This document shows positions 1-7,918 of a stretch of DNA of 64,000 bases, one piece after another. The notes beneath the pieces were generated by a model, which worked only from the letters and a program-made list of their open reading frames with translations, did no database searches and had not been told where the DNA came from. Made by a program: the position numbers and the translations under genes. The stretch's first letter is position 1. The number at the start of each line of letters is the position of its first letter. Where the stretch lies: contig NC_007912.1 of the NCBI RefSeq assembly GCF_000013665.1, positions 124,001 through 188,000 of the forward strand, written 5' to 3'. The stretch comes from Saccharophagus degradans 2-40 (GTDB lineage: Bacteria > Pseudomonadota > Gammaproteobacteria > Pseudomonadales > Cellvibrionaceae).

Positions 1-1356
1 TTGCCTAAAATTTGTAATGGGGTCGGTTACTACGCCTAGGGTATCGCCTTTGCGTACTTTGCCACCCAGTTTTACATCGCTAAACAAAATGCCGCCGCGA
101 TTGGTGCGTACCCATTGCGATCGATAAAAAGTGGGTTGCGGTGTACCCCAAAAGCTAATGGTATTTAGCATTTCATTTTTATCTAACAGGGTATTAATGG
201 CTTTTACACCCTGCTCAACATGCTCTTCGTTAAGCTCCATAGGGCCGCCGGCCTCTAAAGTAACCGCAGGAATACCCGCATCCACCGCTGCGCGACGCAG
301 TGTGCCGCGTGCGCCTTCGCTGTGTAACACCACAATGGCATCAAAGTTTTGGGTAAGGGCCACTACTTCTGGTGAGCGCAGGTTGGCTCTAAGTTGTGGC
401 AAGTTGGTGCGATAAAACGAGCCAGTGTGTAAATCTACCAACAGGTCGCAGTGCGAAATTACTCGATTAAAAAAGGAGTAAGCAATACGCGACGCCGAGC
501 TGCCGGTTGGGTTACCAGGGAAAAACCGATTTAAATCGCGTCTATCGGTTAAATAACGCGAGCTGCGGTGAAACCCCTGCAAATTTACAATGGGCACACC
601 AATTACAGTGCCCGCAAGTTCTTTGGCGTCAATGTTGTATAGCACGCGTCGAACAATTTCTATGCCGTTAAGTTCATCGCCATGCAACGCTGCGGTTAAG
701 CACAGTTTTGGCCCGGGCTTGGCGCCGTGCGCAATTAAAACGGGGGTCGGGGTTTCTATGCCTTCAAAGCTTTGGTCGGGCGACCAAGAAAGCCGAGTGG
801 TGGACCCCTTCATAATAAGTGTATCGAGAAATACCCACGGTTCTTCTTCTTGTGTTTGTTGGCTAAGGGTATTGTCTACCGGTGTTGCGGTGCTTTCGCT
901 TGTGGCTTGTGTCGACTCGCTTGGTGCGGCTTCTTCTGTAGGCTCTTGCGCGGTATCGGTTTCGCTAGCTTCGTTGGGCGCGGCCTCATGCGTTTCGGTT
1001 TGCTCGGGTTGGGCAGGGCTGGGTTCGGTAACATCTTTTGGCGCAGGTTTAGCGTCTTTTTTGGCTGCGGGTTTGGCAGGCGTTGCGGCCGTAGGCGTTT
1101 GTTGCTTACTTTCTTCGCCAGTAGTATTTGTTTTTGGCGCAGGGGGTGTGGGCTCTACAACCGGTTCGCTTAGGTTAATGTTTTCTGCTGTGGGCAGTGT
1201 TGCCTTGTCGGTTGCCGGTTGCGTTGGTTGTGCGGCTTCGTCTGGCTGTTCGGTTTCGGCTACTTCGGTGGCGCTAAGCTCGGCGGCGCAGGTAAGCGCA
1301 ATACCAAACATCATAAGGTTAAACAGGCGCTTTACTGGTTTTGTGGTATGAGTCAT
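1..1356 (-). CDS. Secreted M14-type succinylglutamate desuccinylase/aspartoacylase family protein (3' end outside window)
   Basis: Read on the minus strand from ATG at 1356; 452 codons are open to the window edge, so the C-terminus is missing. Residues 1-29 look like a signal peptide (basic start, hydrophobic core, Ala-rich end). Residues 30 to about 170 are a low-complexity linker rich in Pro, Thr, Glu and Ala. The catalytic domain follows: HGDE (His225, Glu228) and DLHTGS (His310) are the expected zinc ligands, with DLNRFFPG near 274 and a later TLEAGG carrying the likely catalytic Glu. The family hydrolyses N-acyl amino acids or related amides; the substrate here is unknown. The long disordered linker is unusual and suggests an envelope-tethered or periplasmic enzyme. 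The family call is firm, the substrate is not. Confidence 0.85.
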   Translation of the reverse strand, partial: MTHTTKPVKRLFNLMMFGIALTCAAELSATEVAETEQPDEAAQPTQPATDKATLPTAENINLSEPVVEPTPPAPKTNTTGEESKQQTPTAATPAKPAAKKDAKPAPKDVTEPSPAQPEQTETHEAAPNEASETDTAQEPTEEAAPSESTQATSESTATPVDNTLSQQTQEEEPWVFLDTLIMKGSTTRLSWSPDQSFEGIETPTPVLIAHGAKPGPKLCLTAALHGDELNGIEIVRRVLYNIDAKELAGTVIGVPIVNLQGFHRSSRYLTDRRDLNRFFPGNPTGSSASRIAYSFFNRVISHCDLLVDLHTGSFYRTNLPQLRANLRSPEVVALTQNFDAIVVLHSEGARGTLRRAAVDAGIPAVTLEAGGPMELNEEHVEQGVKAINTLLDKNEMLNTISFWGTPQPTFYRSQWVRTNRGGILFSDVKLGGKVRKGDTLGVVTDPITNFRQ

Positions 1357-1440
1357 AAAATTACTACAGGCTCGTAAACGTGGGATTTTTGACAACGGCT
1401 TAAGTATAGCGTGATCGCGCCATCAACAACTGGGGTGGCG

Positions 1441-1500
1441 TTATCAATGTTGTTATCAGTGTGTCTATCAATGTTTTTATGAATGCCGGTATCAATATAG
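1441..1500. repeat. Degenerate 12-bp tandem repeat (about five units)
   Basis: Units begin at 1441, 1453, 1465, 1477 and about 1490 and follow the pattern TTATCAATGTTG with substitutions. They lie upstream of the minus-strand M14-type gene, in its probable promoter region. No function is known to me; phased copies could be regulator sites or simple slippage. Confidence 0.6.
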
Positions 1501-1548
1501 TGTAAAGCTTATTTTCACTTTAGCGTGCGACTAATTTATTACAAATGC

Positions 1549-1565
1549 CATTAGCATGGCTAATG
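1549..1565. other. Perfect short dyad CATTAGC-ATG-GCTAATG in the intergenic region
   Basis: Seven-base arms with a three-base loop, between the 3' end of nsrR and the upstream region of the M14-type gene. There is no T-run, so it is a poor terminator; it may be an operator or chance. Apart from this and the tandem repeat, 1357-1616 shows nothing else. Confidence 0.35.
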
Positions 1566-1616
1566 TATTCGTAAGCATTAAATTAGTGCGATTTTGGCGT
1601 GTGGTAGCAGGCAGTG

Positions 1617-2057
1617 CTATTTATCGGTAAACAGAAGTTTCATTAACGGCGCTTTAGTGCGCGGGGCAAGTAAATCTTCTAATGTGTAGTCGTCTAGCAC
1701 GCCTAAAAAGGCATTTAATGCTTGGGCCAATATAGATTTTAATTTGCAGTTTGGGGTAATGGTGCAGGTATCCGCTTCGCTAAAGCATTCCACAATATTA
1801 AAATCTTGCTCTGTGTCGCGTACTAAGCTGCCTAAATTAATTTCATTGGCAGGGCGACCAAGGGTAAGGCCGCCATTTTTACCGCGTATTGCTTTTAAAT
1901 AGCCTTTTATATTTAGCTCTTGTACCACCTTCATAAGGTGGTTTTTAGATATATTGTAACTATCAGCTATTTCTTGAATGGTGCACAACTCGCCATCGCG
2001 CAAACCGGCGTACATTAATACGCGCAAGGAATAGTCGGTAAAGCGAGTAATATGCAT
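1617..2057 (-). CDS. nsrR: NsrR-type Rrf2-family nitric-oxide-sensing repressor
   Basis: The 146-residue protein has the Rrf2 winged-helix N-terminus (MHITRFTDYSLRVLMY) and a recognition helix around 35-50. Three cysteines (Cys91, Cys98, Cys104) sit in the spacing typical of the NsrR Fe-S cluster. In NsrR proteins NO damages the cluster and relieves repression. The gene lies 71 bp downstream of nnrS on the same strand, so it is probably cotranscribed from the NsrR-operated promoter at 3420-3468, giving negative autoregulation. No strong ribosome binding site is visible. Length and cysteine pattern separate it from IscR, which has a tighter spacing. Confidence 0.92.
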   Translation of the reverse strand: MHITRFTDYSLRVLMYAGLRDGELCTIQEIADSYNISKNHLMKVVQELNIKGYLKAIRGKNGGLTLGRPANEINLGSLVRDTEQDFNIVECFSEADTCTITPNCKLKSILAQALNAFLGVLDDYTLEDLLAPRTKAPLMKLLFTDK

Positions 2058-2085
2058 TAGAAACGTGTCTCGATGTGTTAAAAAA

Positions 2086-2133
2086 GCTAGTAATTAGCGG
2101 CTAACAACTAGCTTTTAGCGATTGATAATTAGC
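2086..2133. repeat. CTAG/TTAGC-rich intergenic repeat, copy 1
   Basis: Contains GCTAGTAATTAGC and TTAGCGATTGATAATTAGC between nnrS and nsrR, and overlaps the end of nnrS. The same word family recurs at 25494-25544 and 34962-35051. The mix of direct and inverted TAGC words could fold, so it may act as a REP-like or transcript-processing element. Confidence 0.5.
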
Positions 2134-3385
2134 CCGTTCGTCCATCTGCTCTAGCGGAAAACAAGATAGGTGCGTAGATAATAACAAAAAGCGCGCAGGC
2201 GACCACCCACATAGTTGCAGCAATTGCCAAGCCTACCCTAAAGTCTACCCAACCCATTACTACCGCAAAGCGCAGTAACGCAGCTAAAGTAATGCTAATG
2301 TAAATGCCTATAGCGAAGCGGGGCAGGGTTAAAGGCCTACCGGTGTGGCCCAAACAAACCCGAGTAATTACACCAAGTATAATAGTGCCAATGGCGCCCA
2401 CACCCAGTAAATGTTGCCACGCAGAGTCGCTAATAGCTGGGCTAAAGCCCGCAGCGCAACGCGTAATTAAGGCTACAACTAACCACAAATAGGCTAAATG
2501 CAATATCCACAATAGCGGCTCGCCAAGCACTAACCAGCCTTTCCATTGAATAAGTCGCAGTAAATTACTTAACCCTGCAACGCCCGCCACATAAAAAATA
2601 AGTGGGTGGTTAGGCACAATTAAATCCAATACCACCAAAGCAACCGTGCTACCAATGGCAAGCTTACTTACCCAGGGTGTGGCTGCAATGGCGTCTGGCT
2701 GCGTGTAATGTGCGTGCAAAGGGGTGTGGGCCGTGCGTGCTTTTAACCAGTTGCGGCTAAAAGCGGGTGTAATACGCCCAGCAATAATAACAATCATAAC
2801 GGTTATTACATCAAACCCCAGTGCTTGCCCAGCTTTAATCCACTGGGTATCTAGCTGTGCTAAACCTATATGCATAGCGGTATTGCCCGCAGTAAGCATT
2901 ACTAAAATAGCTACTAAAATAAGGTTTCTACGGTTGTTAAACTTTATAAGTGTTAGCGCTACGTAACAGGCAATAACCGGCAAAAATGCAATGTCTATGG
3001 CTGCTAATAAGTAATAGGGAATACCCGCAGCCATTAACGGCGCAGAGAAAAACAGCGCAAGCCTGCCCGCTAGCCACAGGCCAACTAACCCCGCCAAAGG
3101 CATGTTGTTAACTGGCGTTGCCGGTGTCCAATTGGTAATTGCCGTAAGTAAAAAACCCGCAATTGCCGCAGGTACAAGGCCGTATAGCATTTCGTGTGCG
3201 TGCCAGCCCACTAAATAAACCCCTACCGGTAATTGCCAGCCCAGCAGTAAAGCACCCACCCATAGCAGTACTAGCAGCGCGCCAAAAATGCCAAATAACA
3301 AAAAGAAAGGCCGAAAGCCGTGCGCAAATAGCTGCATTAAAGGGTTTATACCGGCCCCGGTAACCGTTTGGTTGGTTATGTTCAT
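2129..3385 (-). CDS. nnrS: NnrS family membrane protein
   Basis: A very hydrophobic protein of about 418 residues with roughly twelve membrane segments. The motif GFRPFFLLFG near the N-terminus, the HAHEMLYG motif and later conserved histidines match NnrS, a haem- and copper-containing membrane protein linked to relief of nitrosative stress. I chose ATG at 3385 because AGGTG lies seven bases upstream; a second ATG at 3400 has no such site. Two NsrR-type operators lie just upstream and nsrR lies just downstream, so regulation by NO is strongly suggested. Its biochemical activity is not established by the sequence. Confidence 0.9.
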   Translation of the reverse strand: MNITNQTVTGAGINPLMQLFAHGFRPFFLLFGIFGALLVLLWVGALLLGWQLPVGVYLVGWHAHEMLYGLVPAAIAGFLLTAITNWTPATPVNNMPLAGLVGLWLAGRLALFFSAPLMAAGIPYYLLAAIDIAFLPVIACYVALTLIKFNNRRNLILVAILVMLTAGNTAMHIGLAQLDTQWIKAGQALGFDVITVMIVIIAGRITPAFSRNWLKARTAHTPLHAHYTQPDAIAATPWVSKLAIGSTVALVVLDLIVPNHPLIFYVAGVAGLSNLLRLIQWKGWLVLGEPLLWILHLAYLWLVVALITRCAAGFSPAISDSAWQHLLGVGAIGTIILGVITRVCLGHTGRPLTLPRFAIGIYISITLAALLRFAVVMGWVDFRVGLAIAATMWVVACALFVIIYAPILFSARADGRTG

Positions 3386-3419
3386 AATAAGCACCTGCAT
3401 TAAAACAACACATCTTTAT

Positions 3420-3442
3420 AAGATACATTTATTATGCATCTT
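3420..3442. promoter_or_regulatory. NsrR-type operator 1 (11-1-11 inverted repeat)
   Basis: Left half AAGATACATTT, one central base, right half TTATGCATCTT. This matches the known gammaproteobacterial NsrR pattern of AAGATGCATTT-type half sites in inverted orientation. It lies 35 bp upstream of the nnrS start and about 87 bp upstream of the divergent small membrane protein. Confidence 0.85.
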
Positions 3443-3445
3443 ATA

Positions 3446-3468
3446 AAGATGCATGTATATTACATCTT
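3446..3468. promoter_or_regulatory. NsrR-type operator 2 (11-1-11 inverted repeat)
   Basis: Left half AAGATGCATGT, right half TATTACATCTT, with the same 23-bp geometry as operator 1 and separated from it by three bases. Two adjacent sites in a divergent promoter suggest that both directions are controlled by NsrR. Confidence 0.8.
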
Positions 3469-3528
3469 AAGGCGAGTGACTTATTTTTGATTTAACGCAA
3501 CCGCAACAATTGTTAATTGGAGCGGGGT

Positions 3529-3762
3529 ATGGAGAAGAGTATGGATTATCGCAAGGTACTACTAGCTGCCCATGTGGCAATGGCTGTGGCGTTCATTATT
3601 TGTGTTGGCGCTGTTTTGGTAGCGTATGTTTACTACGAATCTTTTAGTTTGCTGCAGCAGGTGGGCGCGCACATATTACTTATTGTTTCACCCGCTGCGT
3701 TAAAACTTGGGTATGTTGCGCGCCTTACCGCGTTGCATCGCTTGGGTTTGGCTGTGAACTAG
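3529..3762 (+). CDS. Small two-helix membrane protein, probably NsrR-regulated
   Basis: About 77 residues if started at ATG 3529, which has GGAG six bases upstream; ATG 3541 is a second possible start. Two hydrophobic segments (about residues 10-32 and 41-60) are joined by a short loop, and the tail is basic. It faces nnrS across the pair of NsrR-type operators, so expression under NO is likely. I do not recognise the family with confidence; it superficially recalls small PpyR-like membrane proteins, but that is a weak impression. Confidence 0.65.
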   Translation: MEKSMDYRKVLLAAHVAMAVAFIICVGAVLVAYVYYESFSLLQQVGAHILLIVSPAALKLGYVARLTALHRLGLAVN

Positions 3763-3886
3763 CATTCACTTTGTTGGTTTATTTGCGCTAAGGCTAAGCC
3801 GTTAGGTGTATTATCGTGTTGCGAGCAGTGAATAAAGCGTTTAAAAATAGCTTAAAAAATAATAGCAACATGATTAGGAGAGGCCG

Positions 3887-6691
3887 ATGGAAGGCTTGGT
3901 GGTACTGGCAGTACTTATACCCTTAGCGCTGTTAGTAGGTTGCGTACTGGGTTTTGTGGCTTTTGTGCAGCTTGGTAAGGTGCGAGCCGAAGTGGCGCAA
4001 CTAAAGCAGCAGCTAGAAAAAGCGATTAGCGAAAGTGCATTTGCCAAACCGTCACCCACCCCGCCACAAGCCGCATCCACACCTACTGAAGCTAGCACTG
4101 CCAGTAGCGAGCCGCGCTTTGGGCCCAAGCCAGCCGTTTCCGAGCCGCGCGTGGCTACGGCGCCGCGTGTTGCCGAGCCAGAAATCAAGCAGGCACTTAT
4201 TCAGCAACAAATAGCTACGCAGCCAATAGCCGACACATCGCAGCGAGTAGATATTGGTAAACCCATTGAATTACATCCCCGCACAGCGTCTAACACTTCT
4301 TCAAGCCCTGCGCGCGCACCTAGTACTCCTTCGCCTTTTATTACCCATTTAACCCAGCATTGGATGGTATGGTTGGGTGGTTTTTGCGTTGCCTTGGCGG
4401 GTATTTTTCTTGCCAAATACTCTATAGAGCAAGGCCTGTTGGGGCCTGTTGCCCGCGTGGCAATGGGGGTGGTTACTGGCCTGGCTTTACACGCTGGTGC
4501 TGTATGGTTGCGCGCTAAGTACGGTGCTCACCCCGCGCTGGCAGCGTTGGCGGGCGGTGGCAGTATTACGCTGTTTGCCGCGTTGCTGGCGGCGCTGCAT
4601 TTTTACAATATGTTTAGCCCGCTAACGGTATTTGCTCTGTTGGCTGTGGTTGCCCTTATTACCATGTGGCTGGCACTACAGCATGGCCCCGTATTGGCGG
4701 TAATAGGTATGTTGGGGGCTTATACGGTGCCGGTAATGGTATCTACTGGCAGTGGCAATATTGTTGCGGCTATGGCGTATGCGCTTATTATTTCTGCATC
4801 GGTACTTTTATTGTTGCGCCATATTAAAGCCCCTTGGTTGTGGTGGGGGCTTATGGCGGGCGGCATGTTTTGGTGGGCTATATCGCTTACTAGCTCGCAA
4901 CCAGATGGTTGGCGCGGGCTGTATCTCGCCATTCTTGCTTACGGTTTAATTGCGTTTGTAGATAGCAACTGGCGCTTGGCAAAAAGCGTGGCTGCCGGTG
5001 TGTGGCCATTTAGCCAATCATTCAAACAAGAGGCAAGCAACGCACTTACGCAAACAGGCTTAAATAGTTGGTTAGCACCTAGCTTACTTATTGTTGTGGC
5101 CGCGCAAATTATTAGTGCCCTTGTGCAGGGCTGGCAGGGGCAATGGTTAAACTGGGGGCTGTTAGCGGCGTTATTATTGTGGCTTGCAGGTAAGCAGCCA
5201 AAGTACACCGGGTTGGTGTGGCTGTTATTTGTAGGCCACTGGCTGGCAATTTTATTGCCCCAATTGTACGAAAGTGATGGCCAATATTATTTCGAGTTAC
5301 TTGCGCCGCAAGTTGTACCTGCACTTTTTAAACACCTGTTAATTTTTACGGTTTTATTTGTTGGCTTGGCGTTTCGTAACTTAGCCCTTGGTTTTGCTAA
5401 AAACTGGTGGGCGGCCATGGTGGCTATGGTGCCTGTGCTTGGTTTGCTATTGGCAAATTTATTGGGTGCGGCGTTCAGCTCCGATTGGCATTGGGCGCTG
5501 TTGGCCTTTGCGTTGGGGGCTAGCTACGTTGGCTTGGCGGTAACCGGCATTCAAAAAAATTGGACTCAAGAATTATATGTATGGCTATTTTTAGCTGGCC
5601 ATTTTGCCTATTCGTTTGCCGCTACGCTTATGTTGCAGCAAGCAACCCTCACGCTGGCAATTGCCGCGCAAATTGTGTCTATTGCATGGCTTATTCGCCG
5701 GTTTGAAGTAACACATATTGGCTGGTTATTAAAAACGGTAGTGGTATTGGTAGTGGTGCGCTTAACGCTCAACCCGTGGTTGGCAAGTTACCCAGCCGAT
5801 GCCCATTGGCCATTGTGGACATTTGGTGGGGCAACACTATTTTGTGTAGTGGCTGCGCGCTGGCTAAATGGTTACCAAGCGTTGGCGCGTTGGGCCGAAG
5901 CCGCCGCTTTGCATTTATTAGTGCTTACGCTGTGGGCAGAGGCGCGCTATTGGCTTTACGATGGCGCAACCTTTCATGCTGCGTTTACCTTCAACGAAGC
6001 CATTCTTAACTGTTTATTGTTTGCAAGCTTGGCGCTGGTGTATCACTACAAAGCCAGCGTAAGTGCACATATGGCAAGTTGGTATCGCGCTTATTCGGTT
6101 GTGCAAATGGGGGTGGCATTCATTAATTACGGTTTGTTGGTGGTTGCGCCGTTTATGTATGCATCGTGGCTAAGCACTTCGGTGGGCGAAACACCCATAT
6201 TCAATATTCTACTTATTGCTTACGGCTTGCCTATTGGTTTGGCGTACCTGTGTTACCGTTTTTATCTACCGCGCTGGCGCCAACCGGCTTTGGTGTTTGG
6301 CGCTGTAGCCAGTTTTATTTTTATCTCGTTAGAAATTCGTCACCTGTGGCAGGGCCATATAGATATGAATACCGCAACGGGGGTAGGTGAGTTGTATACC
6401 TATTCTATTGTGTGGTTGTTACTTGCCGTAGGCGCGTTATTGGCGGGTAGTTGGAAGTTGGGCAAGCGCTGTTACCAGGGCGGCTTAATGTTATTGGCAT
6501 TGGTAATTGTAAAAATATTTATTGTAGATATGGCAGGGCTTGATGGCTTATTGCGCGTTGCTTCATTTATGGGGTTGGGCTTGGCTTTACTCGCGGTGGC
6601 GTTTTTACATCAGAAGTTAAGTTCTAATTTAGAACCTAATAACGAGCAGAAATCGTCAGATGAATTTTTTACTTCACAAGCAGACGATTAA
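3887..6691 (+). CDS. DUF2339 family polytopic membrane protein
   Basis: A 934-residue protein with a start supported by GGAGAGG just upstream. Residues 1-28 form one membrane helix, followed by a short coiled-coil stretch (about 30-50) and a Pro/Ala/Ser-rich linker to about 150. The rest is more than twenty hydrophobic helices, beginning with the family hallmark WMVWLGGFCVALAGIFLAKY and SIEQGLLGPVARV. DUF2339 proteins are uncharacterised; some envelope-related role is plausible but unproven. The gene stands alone, with 310 bp free downstream. Confidence 0.85.
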   Translation: MEGLVVLAVLIPLALLVGCVLGFVAFVQLGKVRAEVAQLKQQLEKAISESAFAKPSPTPPQAASTPTEASTASSEPRFGPKPAVSEPRVATAPRVAEPEIKQALIQQQIATQPIADTSQRVDIGKPIELHPRTASNTSSSPARAPSTPSPFITHLTQHWMVWLGGFCVALAGIFLAKYSIEQGLLGPVARVAMGVVTGLALHAGAVWLRAKYGAHPALAALAGGGSITLFAALLAALHFYNMFSPLTVFALLAVVALITMWLALQHGPVLAVIGMLGAYTVPVMVSTGSGNIVAAMAYALIISASVLLLLRHIKAPWLWWGLMAGGMFWWAISLTSSQPDGWRGLYLAILAYGLIAFVDSNWRLAKSVAAGVWPFSQSFKQEASNALTQTGLNSWLAPSLLIVVAAQIISALVQGWQGQWLNWGLLAALLLWLAGKQPKYTGLVWLLFVGHWLAILLPQLYESDGQYYFELLAPQVVPALFKHLLIFTVLFVGLAFRNLALGFAKNWWAAMVAMVPVLGLLLANLLGAAFSSDWHWALLAFALGASYVGLAVTGIQKNWTQELYVWLFLAGHFAYSFAATLMLQQATLTLAIAAQIVSIAWLIRRFEVTHIGWLLKTVVVLVVVRLTLNPWLASYPADAHWPLWTFGGATLFCVVAARWLNGYQALARWAEAAALHLLVLTLWAEARYWLYDGATFHAAFTFNEAILNCLLFASLALVYHYKASVSAHMASWYRAYSVVQMGVAFINYGLLVVAPFMYASWLSTSVGETPIFNILLIAYGLPIGLAYLCYRFYLPRWRQPALVFGAVASFIFISLEIRHLWQGHIDMNTATGVGELYTYSIVWLLLAVGALLAGSWKLGKRCYQGGLMLLALVIVKIFIVDMAGLDGLLRVASFMGLGLALLAVAFLHQKLSSNLEPNNEQKSSDEFFTSQADD

Positions 6692-7001
6692 CGCCGCGCC
6701 AATTTGTTGACTATATTGCGTTGGTTTAATACTAAAGCGTTAGTACACCAGTGAAACATCAGGCCTTAGTGTTGCATCACGTTGCGCTAAAAATAATGAA
6801 TAAATTTAGTCGTTAAAAAAAGCGAAAAAATTTAGATAAATCTTGGTAGAAATTTAGAGAAAGCTATATCCTATGCGCCTTCTAAAGAGGGGCCTGCGGG
6901 AAGCGGGTTGCTTTATTGGGATGATGTACTGGCCAACACCTTAGTGTGATTGGCACCGAAACACTATTTGCAAGTGTGCATTGCAAAGCCAAGGGAGCGT
7001 T
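6692..7001. other. Intergenic region without a gene
   Basis: About 310 bp, AT-rich in its first half and then GC-richer before the haem sensor gene. No open frame of note and no convincing terminator or riboswitch fold was seen. It probably carries the promoter of the sensor-kinase operon. Confidence 0.5.
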
Positions 7002-7901
7002 ATGAGTTTAAGATTAAAATTCAACCTAGTTATGTTAATAACACTGGCTATAGGAATTGGCTTGGCGTACATAACCAGTAAACGCATCCTTGAAGACAAT
7101 GCCAAGCAAGAAGTGCTGCTTAACGCAGACATAATGATGGAAATGGCCAAAGGCATTCGCGGCTACACCGTGGATGAAGTAAAGCCAATAATTCAGGCTG
7201 GCGGCCACGAAGAATTCATTAAACAAACGGTGCCTGCCTATGCGGCCACCCGCAATTTCGAGCGTTTGCGCAAGCGCTTCCCAGAATTTACCTACCAAGA
7301 AGCCACGCTTAACCCAACTAACCCCGCGCACCGGGCCACCGATTGGGAAAAAGGCATAGTGGATTACTTTACCAGTAACCCCAGCGCCACCGAATACAGC
7401 GGCATTAAAGAAACCGCTACAGGCAAGCTGCTTTACACAAGTCACCCCCTGCGTATTACCAACCCAAAGTGTTTAGATTGCCACAGCACCCCAGAAGCTG
7501 CGCCTGCCGCCATGCTAGAGCTGTACGGTCGCGAAAACGGCTTTGGCTGGGAATTAAATAGCGTAGTAGGTGCACAGATAGTTTACGTGCCAATGAGCAT
7601 ACCCTTAGAGCGCGCTCGCATAGCTTTAAAAATATTTATTATTTCGCTTACGGCTATTTTTGTATTTATTTGGCTATTGCTAAATATTCTATTGCACTTT
7701 GTGGTTATTCGACCTGTGACGCGTATGGCAGAACAAGCAAATTTAATCAGCAAGGGCCAAATAGATGTGCCAGAGTTTGAAGTAAAAGGCAGTGATGAAA
7801 TCGCCTCCATGGCATCATCATTTAATCGCATGCACCGCAGCTTAGCTAGCGCGGTAAAACTTATTAAGAAACAACGCACAACAACTGTACGCAGCAAATA
7901 G
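7002..7901 (+). CDS. c-type haem-binding sensor (DUF3365/Tll0287-like) with HAMP domain
   Basis: I chose ATG 7002 because GGGAG lies just upstream; this gives 299 residues. A membrane helix (about 9-24) precedes a periplasmic domain with a single CLDCH c-haem motif at 157-161. A second helix (211-236) and a HAMP domain (237-288) follow, then the protein ends after a basic tail. There is no output domain of its own. The kinase gene starts 17 bp downstream, so the pair is probably one operon in which haem redox state or a bound gas is signalled through HAMP to the kinase. That link is inference; the haem site and HAMP are seen. Confidence 0.85.
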   Translation: MSLRLKFNLVMLITLAIGIGLAYITSKRILEDNAKQEVLLNADIMMEMAKGIRGYTVDEVKPIIQAGGHEEFIKQTVPAYAATRNFERLRKRFPEFTYQEATLNPTNPAHRATDWEKGIVDYFTSNPSATEYSGIKETATGKLLYTSHPLRITNPKCLDCHSTPEAAPAAMLELYGRENGFGWELNSVVGAQIVYVPMSIPLERARIALKIFIISLTAIFVFIWLLLNILLHFVVIRPVTRMAEQANLISKGQIDVPEFEVKGSDEIASMASSFNRMHRSLASAVKLIKKQRTTTVRSK

Positions 7902-7918
7902 GGAATATTGCTACCGCT

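Noticed and set aside
590-1351. Long plus-strand open frame of 253 codons
   Set aside because: It is the reverse complement of the Pro/Thr-rich linker of the minus-strand M14-type protein and has no coherent protein composition.
6692-7001. Possible riboswitch before the haem sensor gene
   Set aside because: No conserved core or stable multi-stem fold matching a known class was found by eye.
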